From assembly GCA_000470055.1 (NCBI GenBank), contig HG326877.1:546735-610734 (forward strand): DNA of 64,000 nucleotides, given 5' to 3'. Position 1 is the first letter of the stretch; the number at the start of each line of letters is the position of its first letter. The position numbers were made by a program, and so were the translations under genes. This document shows positions 1 to 8,144 of this stretch, in pieces. The stretch comes from Campylobacter coli 76339. Lineage in GTDB: Bacteria; Campylobacterota; Campylobacteria; Campylobacterales; Campylobacteraceae. Under the pieces are notes generated by a model, which saw only the letters and a program-made list of their open reading frames with translations, did no database searches and was not told where the DNA came from.

Positions 1-1354
1 TAGTAGTTACTTCAACACTACCATTAGCATTATCAAGTTTATTTCTAAAGTCTAAAGACTTATATTCTTCAAAGATCTTATGAATAGCATTCATATCTGA
101 TCCTACTTTAGTTTGTAAAACATCTAAAAGTTTATTTAGAACATTTTTAAGTTCTATTAATTGTGGATTTCTAGGATTGGCTGTAATTCTTGCAGTAAGA
201 TTACCTCTTTCTACTACTCCTACAGTTTCAACACTTTCTTTTACTGCTTTAGCATCTTGTTCTAAACCTTGTTTAGTGGCAAGAATGTTTTCATTGATGG
301 CTTTAGAGATTTGACCAAATTCATCATTGGTTTTTACATCAATAGTAGAAACATCTTTGGTTTTATGATTGATGAAATCGAAGAAGGAGTTAAGTCCTGC
401 TTGGATAGAAGCAAGTGGGGATAGATAGCGTGATATAATGAAATAAAGTAAGATAATACTAAAAGTTATTATAATAATCACTGATATAACTTGAATAAAA
501 GCTGCTTCTATGATAGGTTGATCGATAACGCTAGCACTCTCAGTAACACACACTGTATAAGTATATACTTTTGTACAAGTACCTAATCTTTCTTCCTTGC
601 CTAAAGAGTAACTAAAGAACTTATAATTTCCATTTGCTTTATAAGCGTTTAAAACTGGAGAATGATCTACAGACGGATCAAGTAATTTAGGATTGGTAGC
701 GGCAAATACTTTACCAAATCTATCAAATACAAAAGTATTTCCTGGAGTTCTTGCAATTTGATGTTGTAGATTTGTTAATATCATATCTAGACCTACAACC
801 CCGATAAATTTACCATCTTTATAAAGAGCTTTAGAATAAGTAATAACAAATTCTTTGCTAACCGCATCAATGTAAGGTGGACTTACAACAACTGAATTTG
901 CATTTACGGTATCTTTATACCAATCTCTTGTAGTTGCATTATAGCCATTTGCTTTGCCATTGATTCTTGCATTTACACCCTCTTTATCACTGATATCATC
1001 ACTGATAATGTTTTCACCACTGCTTTGTCCAACATAGGTTGCAACAGCGTTGATGGTATGACGATAATCTTTTAGCATCATGCCCACATTTTGAATAAGA
1101 TCTTCTTGTGAATTAAGAGATTCATAAGGCAAACTCAATATATCTTTTGCCAAATTCTCAACTATGGCTGAATTTTGAGCTTTATAATCATCGATTACAT
1201 TTTCTGTAGCTTTAAGAAGATTAGTTTGCTCTCGAAGAGTTGCCTCATGTAATGAAGTTTCTGTAAAGTAAAAACTCACCACACCTAAAACGATTAAAGC
1301 AAATACCGCAATTAAATTTGCGATAAAAGAAAGCTTTACTTTTATACTATTCAT
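1..1354 (-). CDS. tlp3: Methyl-accepting chemotaxis receptor, Tlp3/CcmL type (partial, 5' part)
   Basis: Inner-membrane chemoreceptor that senses periplasmic ligands and signals to CheA/CheW. Only the first ~451 codons are present; the cytoplasmic signalling end lies beyond base 1. The protein starts MNSIKVKLSF after a clear AAGGAG site. A first membrane helix is at about residues 8-30. A large periplasmic region follows with dCache-like features (TTRDWYKD, then GVVGLDM). A second, very hydrophobic helix lies near residues 285-310, then a HAMP-like linker. C. jejuni Tlp2, Tlp3 and Tlp4 share their cytoplasmic halves, so the name rests on position beside the MerR gene, as in the reference (Cj1564). 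The family is certain, the exact paralogue less so. Confidence 0.88.
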   Translation of the reverse strand, partial: MNSIKVKLSFIANLIAVFALIVLGVVSFYFTETSLHEATLREQTNLLKATENVIDDYKAQNSAIVENLAKDILSLPYESLNSQEDLIQNVGMMLKDYRHTINAVATYVGQSSGENIISDDISDKEGVNARINGKANGYNATTRDWYKDTVNANSVVVSPPYIDAVSKEFVITYSKALYKDGKFIGVVGLDMILTNLQHQIARTPGNTFVFDRFGKVFAATNPKLLDPSVDHSPVLNAYKANGNYKFFSYSLGKEERLGTCTKVYTYTVCVTESASVIDQPIIEAAFIQVISVIIIITFSIILLYFIISRYLSPLASIQAGLNSFFDFINHKTKDVSTIDVKTNDEFGQISKAINENILATKQGLEQDAKAVKESVETVGVVERGNLTARITANPRNPQLIELKNVLNKLLDVLQTKVGSDMNAIHKIFEEYKSLDFRNKLDNANGSVEVTT

Positions 1355-1573
1355 AATAGTAAACTCCTTATTAATGTAAATTAAGCCAATATTAAGAGGC
1401 TATTTAAAAAGTTTAACAAAAGATAAATTAAAAATTACTTTTTTTTAACTAAAAATTAGCTTTATAATGTATTTTTTATTAAGACTGCATTAAAAAGTAA
1501 TCATTGGGATTTATCTATCATTTTGGATTTAGTTTGTATATTCTATAATTTCATGCTGAAAGGAAAATAAAAA

Positions 1574-2002
1574 ATGGCTTATACTATAAAAGAAGTTGAA
1601 AAAGAAACAAAAATAAGCTCGCATACGCTAAGATTTTGGGCTAAAAAGGGTTTATTTCCCTTTGTGCAAAAAGATGAAAATGGAGTCAAGTACTTTTCAA
1701 AAAGCGATATAGAATGGGCAAAATGGATAGAATGGTTTCGAATTTCAGGTATGCAAATCGAACAAATCAGGCATTACATAAAGCTTTGCTCTTTAGGTAT
1801 AAAAACCGCTAAAGAAAGACAAGATATGTTAAAACAAGCAAAGAAAAAGCTACAAACTCAAATCAAAACTCTAAAAGAAAGCGAAAAAGTTTTAAGTAAA
1901 AAGATAAAAATTTATGAAGAAATGCTTGCAAATGAAGTTGATGGGTTTAATCCAGAAAGCAAGGATTATCAACCTTGCGATAAGTTTTGTAAAGAGTCAT
2001 GA
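1574..2002 (+). CDS. MerR-family transcriptional regulator (NmlR/AdhR-like)
   Basis: 142-aa DNA-binding activator with an N-terminal winged helix (YTIKEVEKETKISSHTLRFW, residues 3-22) and a coiled-coil dimerisation helix (about 80-120). The stretch GMQIEQIRHYIKLCSLG followed by TAKERQDML is typical of the aldehyde/electrophile-responsive NmlR/AdhR branch rather than metal sensors. Two Cys near the C-terminus (CDKFC) could take part in sensing; that is inference. An AAAGGA site precedes the ATG. The gene converges with acr3, 8 bp away. No MerR-type operator is visible at its own promoter, but two such promoters occur at 4774-4804 and 14828-14858 and are likely targets. Equivalent to Cj1563c by position. 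Confidence 0.85.
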   Translation: MAYTIKEVEKETKISSHTLRFWAKKGLFPFVQKDENGVKYFSKSDIEWAKWIEWFRISGMQIEQIRHYIKLCSLGIKTAKERQDMLKQAKKKLQTQIKTLKESEKVLSKKIKIYEEMLANEVDGFNPESKDYQPCDKFCKES

Positions 2003-2010
2003 GGCTTGAT

Positions 2011-3039
2011 TTATTTTTTAGAATTTAAACTTTTGCCTAATGCCCATTTTACAAGTAAGATAAGTACAGGAACTTCTACTAAAGGGCCTATAATGCTTGC
2101 AAAAGCTTGTTCTGAGTGAAGTCCAAAAGTAGCAATGCAAATGATTATAGCTAATTCAAAGTTATTTCCACTAGCACTAAAGCATAAAGAACAAGTTTTA
2201 GGATAAGAAAGATGATTTTTCTTAGAAATAAACCAAGTTAGAAAAAACATGATGATAAAATACAAAGTCAAAACAAAGGCTATTTTTAAAGCTTCTAAAG
2301 GTAGGTGAAATACTTCATTTGCTTTGTAAGAACACATAATGATGATAGTTACTAGCAGGGTGATAAGAGTTATAGGGCTGATTTTAGGCAAAAAGGTATT
2401 TTCATACCATTGTTTGCTTTTGTATTTTAAAAGTAGGGTTCTTGTTATAAAGCCCATTAAAAAAGGAATTCCTAAATAAATCAAAACATTTTTACTTAGA
2501 GCTGAAAAATCTATATCCAAACTTGTAGCTAAAGTGCTTTGACCTAGTAATTTTGGTAAAAAATCTAGATAAATATAAGCCAAAGTGGAAAAAAATAAAA
2601 TTTGAAAAATGCTATTCATCGCTACTAAAGCACTGGTGTATTCTCTATCACCTTTTGCTAAATCACTCCATACCACTACCATTGCGATACATCTTGCCAA
2701 GCCGATGATGATAACTCCTTGCATATATAAAGGCTCGTCTTTTAAGAAAATAAAAGCTAAAATAAACATAAGCAAAGGGCCTATGAACCAATTTAAAATC
2801 ATAGAAAGCAATATAACTTTTTTAGAATCAAATACCTTTGAAAGCTTCGCATAATCAACCTTAGCCAAAGGCGGATACATCATCAAAATAAGACATAAAG
2901 TCAATACCACATTTACAGACTTGTATTCAAATAAATTCCAAAATAAAGCGATATCAGGAAAAATGATACCCAAAATCAAGCCTAAAAAAATAGCTAAAAA
3001 TATCCAAAGCGTGAGAAATCTATCGATAAAACCTAACAT
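2011..3039 (-). CDS. acr3: Arsenite efflux permease Acr3
   Basis: 342-aa membrane protein with about ten helices that exports arsenite. It carries Acr3 hallmarks: the conserved Cys in ARCIAMVVVWSDLAKGD and the SGNNFELAI segment in a later helix. It is the last gene of the arsP-arsR-arsC-acr3 operon, its start overlapping arsC by 7 bp. This arrangement is established in Campylobacter for arsenic resistance. Length and motifs are those of an intact protein. Expression should follow the ArsR-controlled promoter upstream of arsP. Confidence 0.94.
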   Translation of the reverse strand: MLGFIDRFLTLWIFLAIFLGLILGIIFPDIALFWNLFEYKSVNVVLTLCLILMMYPPLAKVDYAKLSKVFDSKKVILLSMILNWFIGPLLMFILAFIFLKDEPLYMQGVIIIGLARCIAMVVVWSDLAKGDREYTSALVAMNSIFQILFFSTLAYIYLDFLPKLLGQSTLATSLDIDFSALSKNVLIYLGIPFLMGFITRTLLLKYKSKQWYENTFLPKISPITLITLLVTIIIMCSYKANEVFHLPLEALKIAFVLTLYFIIMFFLTWFISKKNHLSYPKTCSLCFSASGNNFELAIIICIATFGLHSEQAFASIIGPLVEVPVLILLVKWALGKSLNSKK

Positions 3040-3455
3040 CTAAAGTCCTTAAGAGAATTTGTTTTTATGGCTTGCAAAAGAGCTGACAGTTTAGAATCTA
3101 AAATTTGAATTATTTTTTTAAACTCATCATCACAGCTTCCGCTAGGATCTTTTAATCCAAAATCAAAATAATACCTTGATTTTAAGCTAGGACAAGCCAC
3201 GCCACAGCCCATGCTTACGACTATATCTAAATTTTGAGGTAAGGAATCGATGAGTTTAGAATAATGCTTTTTCATATCGATTTGATAAATTTCACCCATA
3301 AGTCTTATGGCCTGTGAATTTACACCCTTAGAAGTGTCGCTTCCTGCAGAAAATACTTCGATATCTATGCCCATTTTTTCAGCTTTATGCCTAGCTAGTG
3401 CTTCTGCCATTTGAGAACGGCAGCTATTGTGAATGCAAATAAATGCAAGTTTCAT
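3033..3455 (-). CDS. arsC: Arsenate reductase, thioredoxin-coupled LMW phosphatase type
   Basis: 140-aa cytoplasmic enzyme reducing arsenate to arsenite for export by Acr3. The low-molecular-weight phosphatase loop CIHNSCRS (CX5R, residues 7-14) holds the nucleophile and anion site. A second Cys pair lies in SMGCGVACPS (about 82-91), giving the three-Cys relay expected of thioredoxin-dependent ArsC. DPSG near residue 108 fits the family's general acid region. The gene overlaps arsR by 4 bp and acr3 by 7 bp, so translation is probably coupled. Confidence 0.94.
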   Translation of the reverse strand: MKLAFICIHNSCRSQMAEALARHKAEKMGIDIEVFSAGSDTSKGVNSQAIRLMGEIYQIDMKKHYSKLIDSLPQNLDIVVSMGCGVACPSLKSRYYFDFGLKDPSGSCDDEFKKIIQILDSKLSALLQAIKTNSLKDFRC

Positions 3456-3769
3456 TTGTCATTCTCACAAGTATTGTTTTCTAAAACTACAATGTCAATA
3501 TCTAGATTTTTAATATTTTCAAAAAGATCAGAATGCAGTTTTAAAAGCTCATCACTGATACCATAATACGCCCAAGTCCCCTTGCGTTTGACATATAAAA
3601 ACCCTGCGTCTTTTAAAATTTTTAAATGTCTTGAAAGCCTTGATTGCCCCATATTTAAAAGCTTTTGCAAATCACACACGCAAAGTTCTTGATATTTTAA
3701 AAGATGGTACAAGATAAGCACTCTGCTTTCATCATTGATCGCTGAAATAATGGTTAAAAACTTTTGCAT
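3452..3769 (-). CDS. arsR: ArsR-family arsenic-responsive repressor
   Basis: 105-aa winged-helix repressor. The metalloid-binding motif ELCVCDL (about residues 28-34) sits at the start of the recognition region, followed by QSRLSRHLKILKDAG. Without arsenite it should bind the operon promoter; arsenite bound to the Cys pair would release it. It lies second in the operon, 9 bp after arsP. The inverted repeat at 4735-4758 upstream of arsP is the likely operator. Published Campylobacter work describes ArsR control of this four-gene operon. Confidence 0.93.
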   Translation of the reverse strand: MQKFLTIISAINDESRVLILYHLLKYQELCVCDLQKLLNMGQSRLSRHLKILKDAGFLYVKRKGTWAYYGISDELLKLHSDLFENIKNLDIDIVVLENNTCENDK

Positions 3770-3778
3770 TAAAATCCT

Positions 3779-4684
3779 TTATATAAAAAACATTAATATT
3801 CCAAATAAAATAGCAATTAAAATAATCAAAAGGGCAAAAAGTATTAAAAAACTTGTTTTAAAATTCCTTTTAAGTAGAATTAATTCAGGTAAAGAACAAC
3901 CCGATCCTGCAATTAAAAAACTCATCATGATTCCCAAAGGAATTCCTGTTTGGGTTAAAACCAAGGCCACAGGTATCATTGCTGTGCAATTCATATAAAG
4001 CAAAACACCTATAAAAGCAGCGATGAATACTCCTAAAATTCCATAATCTTTTAAATAAATTTCAAAAAAATTACTTGGAAAAACCCCATGTATTAATGCC
4101 CCAATAAAAGTTCCCGCAAGAGCATAGGGTAAAATTTTTTTATATTCTTTCAGGCTATCGATACAAATTTGTTTAAGATTTATATGAGTTTTGCTAGAAC
4201 AACATTTTTTTGTGCTGCAACAACTGCTTTTTTCGTTAAACTCATTTTCTAAAAAATCATTATTTAAAAATTTGCTTGTGTCAAATTTTGACAATAAAAA
4301 TGAAATAAATAAAATAATTGCATATAAAAATCCTATATAAATGAATGAAATTTTAATCCCAAAACTGACTATAAAAACTACAATTATAATAGGATTTATT
4401 AAGGGCGAAGTGATAAGATAGGCCATACAAACGCTAAGCGGTACTTTGGCTTTTAAAAAAGCATTTAAAAGTGGGATTGATGAGCAAGAACAAAATGGCG
4501 TTAGAGAACCAAAAAATATAGCTTTTAGGCGTGTTTGAAAATTATCTTGCTTTAAATGTTTTTCGAAAAAATTTGAATATTTTGCATTTAAAAAAGCAAC
4601 TAAAATATTGATTCCTATAAAAAGTACAGAAAGCTCGACAAATAGATACAAAAACTCTTTAAAAGTGTTAAAAAATACTTGCAT
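3779..4684 (-). CDS. arsP: Organoarsenical efflux permease ArsP
   Basis: 301-aa permease of the DUF318 family with about eight membrane helices. The paired family segments are visible: GSLTPFCSCSSIPLL near residue 55 and AGSGCSLPELILL near 260. A Cys-rich cytoplasmic loop (SCCSTKKCCSS, about 153-163) lies between the halves. In Campylobacter ArsP exports trivalent organic arsenicals such as reduced roxarsone (established knowledge). It is the first gene of the ars operon, with TAGGA as ribosome site. Intact. Confidence 0.93.
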   Translation of the reverse strand: MQVFFNTFKEFLYLFVELSVLFIGINILVAFLNAKYSNFFEKHLKQDNFQTRLKAIFFGSLTPFCSCSSIPLLNAFLKAKVPLSVCMAYLITSPLINPIIIVVFIVSFGIKISFIYIGFLYAIILFISFLLSKFDTSKFLNNDFLENEFNEKSSCCSTKKCCSSKTHINLKQICIDSLKEYKKILPYALAGTFIGALIHGVFPSNFFEIYLKDYGILGVFIAAFIGVLLYMNCTAMIPVALVLTQTGIPLGIMMSFLIAGSGCSLPELILLKRNFKTSFLILFALLIILIAILFGILMFFI

Positions 4685-4710
4685 TGTTTTTCCTAAAAAA
4701 TTTTCAGAGC

Positions 4711-4758
4711 AGTATAATATAAATTTATTAATATATCAAGATATATTTATATATTGAT
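4711..4758 (-). promoter_or_regulatory. ars operon promoter and probable ArsR operator
   Basis: A 24-bp imperfect inverted repeat lies at 4735-4758: two 11-bp arms matching at 10 of 11 positions, a 2-bp centre, outer ends ATCAA and TTGAT. TATA-rich sequence that can serve as a -10 lies between it and arsP (about 4711-4722). ATCAA/TTGAT-ended dyads fit ArsR-family operators; the assignment to ArsR is inference from position. Confidence 0.65.
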
Positions 4759-4773
4759 TTTATAAATTACCAC

Positions 4774-4804
4774 TTGACTTAGAGCTACTCTCATCTTTTA
4801 TAAT
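4774..4804 (+). promoter_or_regulatory. MerR-type promoter of the cyclophilin-fold gene
   Basis: TTGACT (4774-4779) and TATAAT (4799-4804) are separated by 19 bp, the overlong spacer of MerR-activated promoters. A near-palindrome TTAGAG-CTA-CTCTCA fills the spacer (one mismatch from perfect). Nearly the same sequence stands before adh at 14828-14858. Confidence 0.75.
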
Positions 4805-4845
4805 TGCAAAAATTTTTATGATAAATTAGAAGAAAGGATATAAGT

Positions 4846-5271
4846 ATGAAAAAGATTTTATTTGTAATAATGCTAAGTAGCATGCTTGCTTTTGCTGATT
4901 TATCAAACAAGGGAGATTTAATGCAAATAAAATTACTTTTTAATGGCAAGGAATTGCTTGTAAATTTAGAACAAAATGAGGCTTCAAGGCAGTTTTACAA
5001 CGCCTTGCCCTTGGAGTTAGAATTTAGTGATTTTATAGGAAAAGAAAAAATCGCACATTTGCCCAAAGCATTAAATGCGAAAGGAAGTAGTGCTTATAAG
5101 CCACAAATTGGGGATTTGTTTTATTATGTGCCTTGGGGAAATATAGGCATTTTTTATGAGCTTCAAAATGCAAATGAAGATTTGGTATTTTTAGGAAAAA
5201 TACAAGGAAATTTAGAGTTTTTAAAAATGCAAAAAGGCGATTTTAAAGTAAGGATAGAAAAGGGCGATTGA
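4846..5271 (+). CDS. Cyclophilin-like fold protein, exported
   Basis: 141-aa protein with a short signal peptide (MKKILFVIMLSSMLAFA, about 17 residues). The rest resembles the small cyclophilin-like fold family: KLLFNGKELLVNLEQN, then SRQFYNALPLELEFSDF, then GDLFYYVPWGNIGIFYE. Members share the prolyl isomerase fold but usually lack its catalytic residues; the biochemical role is unknown. An AAAGGAT site precedes the ATG. The gene has its own MerR-type promoter, so it is probably induced by the same aldehyde or electrophile stress as adh. The family call is good; the function is open. Confidence 0.75.
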   Translation: MKKILFVIMLSSMLAFADLSNKGDLMQIKLLFNGKELLVNLEQNEASRQFYNALPLELEFSDFIGKEKIAHLPKALNAKGSSAYKPQIGDLFYYVPWGNIGIFYELQNANEDLVFLGKIQGNLEFLKMQKGDFKVRIEKGD

Positions 5272-5416
5272 TTTTTACAATCATCCGTAAATTTTGTCAC
5301 TATTTTTGTTTATATTCTTATAATTTACAAGCTCTAAGCTAATAATTTTTTGTTTCTTTATAGTATAATTTTTTCCTAAATTTATGTATCAAATTAGTGG
5401 CACAAAGGAAGATAAA

Positions 5417-6532
5417 ATGACTTATGACATAGCGGTTATTGGAAGTGGTAGTGTGGGGAGTTTTGCGGGGTATTATGCGGCTAAAATGGGCTTAAAAACC
5501 TGTCTTATCGATAAATTTCAAGCACCCCATACCCAAGGTTCTTATCATGGTGATACAAGGATTTTTCGTATAGCTTATGGCGAGGGTGAAAAGTATATAC
5601 CGCTTTTACAAGAGGCATACACGCTTTGGGGAGAATTTGAAAAGGAGCAAAATATCAAGCTTTTTGAGCGTTGTGGGCTTTTAAATATCGGTTCAAATTC
5701 TACTTTTATGCAAAATGTTCTTTCAAGTGTGAAAAATTATGATCTTAAAGCAAAAATTCTAAATGCCAAAGAATTGCAAGAAAATTATAATATTTGCGTA
5801 TCAGATGATTTTTTCGGCGTGTTAGAAACAGATACAGGCTTTGTGTATAGTGATTTGAGTGTAAAAAGTGCTATTAATGCTGCTTGCAAGCTTGGTGCGC
5901 ATACTTTGTGTGATGAAATCGTGCGCATATGCAAAGAAAATGGAGTGTACAAAATACAAACGCAAAATTCTAGCATACAAGCAAAACAAATTCTAATCAG
6001 TGCAGGAAGTTATGTCAATGAAGTGTTGAGCGTGTGTGAATTTGACTTGCCAAAAGTGCCTGTGGGCATTAGACGCAAAGTGGTGAATTGGTTTGATACG
6101 GATTCTTATAAACTCTCACAAGGTTTTCCAGCGTTTATACTCGAATTTGAAGACGATTATTTTTATGGTTTTCCTGATTTTGCAGATGGATTAAAAGTAG
6201 GTAGAGATAAAGTAGGGGAGATCATTAGCACCCGCGAAGAACGCGTGGAATTTGGATCTTATGAGCAAGATACTCTTGATATAGGCAAGCATATCAAAGA
6301 ATTTTTTCCTGATTTAAAAGATTTTAGCAAGGGTAGTGTGTGCACCTATCCTTTAAGTCCTGATGATGATTTTATCATCGATTTTTTAGATGAAAATCTC
6401 TTTTTTATGGGTGGGCTTAGTCATGGGTTTAAATTCGCTCCCGCACTCGGACTTTTAGGCGTGAAAGCATTGCAGACTCAAAAGCTAGATCCGAGTATAA
6501 AGCAGTATTTTAGCTTAAAGCGTTTTAAATAA
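5417..6532 (+). CDS. FAD-dependent amine oxidase, SolA / N-methyltryptophan oxidase-like
   Basis: 371-aa flavoprotein of the monomeric sarcosine oxidase/SolA family, which oxidises N-methyl groups on amino acids and releases formaldehyde and peroxide. The N-terminal Rossmann motif is IAVIGSGSVGSFAG. HGDTRIFRIAYGEG is the typical FAD-proximal segment. CTYPLSPDDDFIID near the C-terminus carries the Cys used for covalent flavin attachment and the substrate-site region. I use the ATG at 5417, which follows AAGGAAG, rather than the in-frame ATG 33 bp upstream. Formaldehyde release would fit the nearby adh and MerR theme, but the true substrate cannot be read from sequence. Confidence 0.82.
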   Translation: MTYDIAVIGSGSVGSFAGYYAAKMGLKTCLIDKFQAPHTQGSYHGDTRIFRIAYGEGEKYIPLLQEAYTLWGEFEKEQNIKLFERCGLLNIGSNSTFMQNVLSSVKNYDLKAKILNAKELQENYNICVSDDFFGVLETDTGFVYSDLSVKSAINAACKLGAHTLCDEIVRICKENGVYKIQTQNSSIQAKQILISAGSYVNEVLSVCEFDLPKVPVGIRRKVVNWFDTDSYKLSQGFPAFILEFEDDYFYGFPDFADGLKVGRDKVGEIISTREERVEFGSYEQDTLDIGKHIKEFFPDLKDFSKGSVCTYPLSPDDDFIIDFLDENLFFMGGLSHGFKFAPALGLLGVKALQTQKLDPSIKQYFSLKRFK

Positions 6533-6537
6533 AGCCG

Positions 6538-6564
6538 GATAACCCTTAGTATTTAAGGGTTATC
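6538..6564. terminator. Bidirectional terminator between solA-like gene and hsdM
   Basis: Perfect 11-bp inverted repeat (GATAACCCTTA / TAAGGGTTATC) with a 5-base loop, between two convergent stop codons 33 bp apart. T-rich sequence follows on the plus side. Confidence 0.85.
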
Positions 6565-6565
6565 T

Positions 6566-8053
6566 TTAGATAATATTTTGTATTTTTTGCAAAAGTTCGT
6601 TAGCTTTTTCTTGATTTGCCTTTAAAGTGCTTAGGATTTCTTCTACTTCACGCAAGGTTTTTTCTTCTTTGGAATTTGGATTTTTAGCACTTAGATCATA
6701 GTTTCTTTCTTCAAGCTCTTTTATGCTAACTAGATAAGAATGAGGAGTGATTTTTCTTTCTTTGTAGATTTTTAAAAATTCCTCAAAATGTGCGTATTCT
6801 AAAGGCTTGTTTTTAGTGAGTTTAAAAGGCGGTATAAGCTCATAATAATACACCTTATCATCTTCACCGCAAATACTTCTTTTTCCTTTTGAGAAAAAAA
6901 GCACATTAGTTTTTACCGCACTATAAGGCAAAAATACCCCGCTTGGCAAGCTTAAAACACATTCGAGATTGAAATTTTCTAGCAAGTCTTTTTTCACGCT
7001 TATAAAGGCATTTGAATTTTGGAAAAGCACGCCCTCAGGCACTATTATGGCACATCTTGCGTTGTTGTTTAAAGATTTTAAGATATGTTGTAAAAATAAA
7101 AGCTCAGTAGCGTTTGATTTTACGGGAAAGTTGTTTTGAATTTGTTCTTTTTCCTTGCCTCCAAAGGGTGGATTTGCCAAAATCACTTCATATTTTTCGC
7201 TTTGGGTTATGTCTGTGATTTTTTTATTTAGAGTGTTTGTTTTGATGATATTTGGAGATTTTACCTCGTGCAAAATCATATTCATCACGCCCATTGCGTA
7301 GCTTAGTGGGGTTTTTTCTTTGCCAAATAATGCATCATTTTGTAAAAATTCAAGCTCTTCTACGCTTAAATTTGCTTTTTTGCTTTTACTCCTGTCTTCA
7401 TACAAGATATGTAAAAAACTTTCTACTAAAAACCCACAACTCCCACAAGCAGGATCATAAATCCTTTCTTTTGCTTTAGGATCTATCACTTCTACCATAG
7501 CTCTTATCAAAGGGCGTGGCGTGTAAAATTCTCCACTATTTCCCCCATCGCTTCCCATATCTTTTAAAAGCTTTTCATAAACTTCACCCAAAGCAAATAC
7601 ATCACTTTCTTTACTAAAGCTTAGCTCATCGACTAAATTTATAACCTCTCTTAAAGTGTGTCCATTGGCTATGCGATTGTCTATAAACTCGAAAATTCCG
7701 CCTATTTTATACTCTATGCTTTTGAAATTTTCATTATCTTTGAAGCTTTTTAGATATGCAAAAAGCTCGTTATTTACAAAGCTAAGCAAATCATCTCCGC
7801 TTAAAGCATTTTTTACATCAAGTTTGCCTTCATTTGTTTTTGGAGCTGCCCATATTCTCCAGCTGAATTTTTCTTCTAAAATGCTTTTATATGCTTTATC
7901 ATTTAAGATAGCTTCTAGTTTTAATTCTTCTTCATAATCATCTAAAAATTTTAAAAACAATATCCAGCTGATTTGCTCACTATAGTGCATAGCACCGCTT
8001 ATACCATCATCGCGTCTTAGTATGTCTGTTATTTTGTCGATTTTATTTTGCAT
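6566..8053 (-). CDS. hsdM: Type I restriction-modification DNA methyltransferase subunit HsdM
   Basis: 495-aa N6-adenine methyltransferase subunit of a type I system, acting with HsdS to methylate the recognition site. An HsdM N-terminal helical domain (residues 1-130) is followed by SAM-binding motif I in YDPACGSCGFL and the catalytic ANPPFGG (NPPF, motif IV). GEFYTPRPLIRAMVEVIDP is the classic HsdM signature. The C-terminal coiled helix should contact HsdS. It is the last gene of the leftward hsd operon, 91 bp after hsdS, with its own AAAGGA site. Intact. Confidence 0.96.
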   Translation of the reverse strand: MQNKIDKITDILRRDDGISGAMHYSEQISWILFLKFLDDYEEELKLEAILNDKAYKSILEEKFSWRIWAAPKTNEGKLDVKNALSGDDLLSFVNNELFAYLKSFKDNENFKSIEYKIGGIFEFIDNRIANGHTLREVINLVDELSFSKESDVFALGEVYEKLLKDMGSDGGNSGEFYTPRPLIRAMVEVIDPKAKERIYDPACGSCGFLVESFLHILYEDRSKSKKANLSVEELEFLQNDALFGKEKTPLSYAMGVMNMILHEVKSPNIIKTNTLNKKITDITQSEKYEVILANPPFGGKEKEQIQNNFPVKSNATELLFLQHILKSLNNNARCAIIVPEGVLFQNSNAFISVKKDLLENFNLECVLSLPSGVFLPYSAVKTNVLFFSKGKRSICGEDDKVYYYELIPPFKLTKNKPLEYAHFEEFLKIYKERKITPHSYLVSIKELEERNYDLSAKNPNSKEEKTLREVEEILSTLKANQEKANELLQKIQNII

Positions 8054-8089
8054 TTTTTTCCTTTAAGTGATGATATAGTTAAAAAAAAC

Positions 8090-8144
8090 AAAAATTTTTA
8101 ACATATCTAGCCAATGTGTTAAAATTTCTAAAAATTTTTAACAT
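8090..8144. repeat. 15-bp direct repeat in the hsdS-hsdM gap
   Basis: The string AAAAATTTTTAACAT occurs at 8090-8104 and 8130-8144. A small inverted repeat (TTAACA / TGTTAA) lies between the copies. It fills most of the 91-bp spacer upstream of hsdM and may be a regulatory or recombination relic. Confidence 0.5.
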
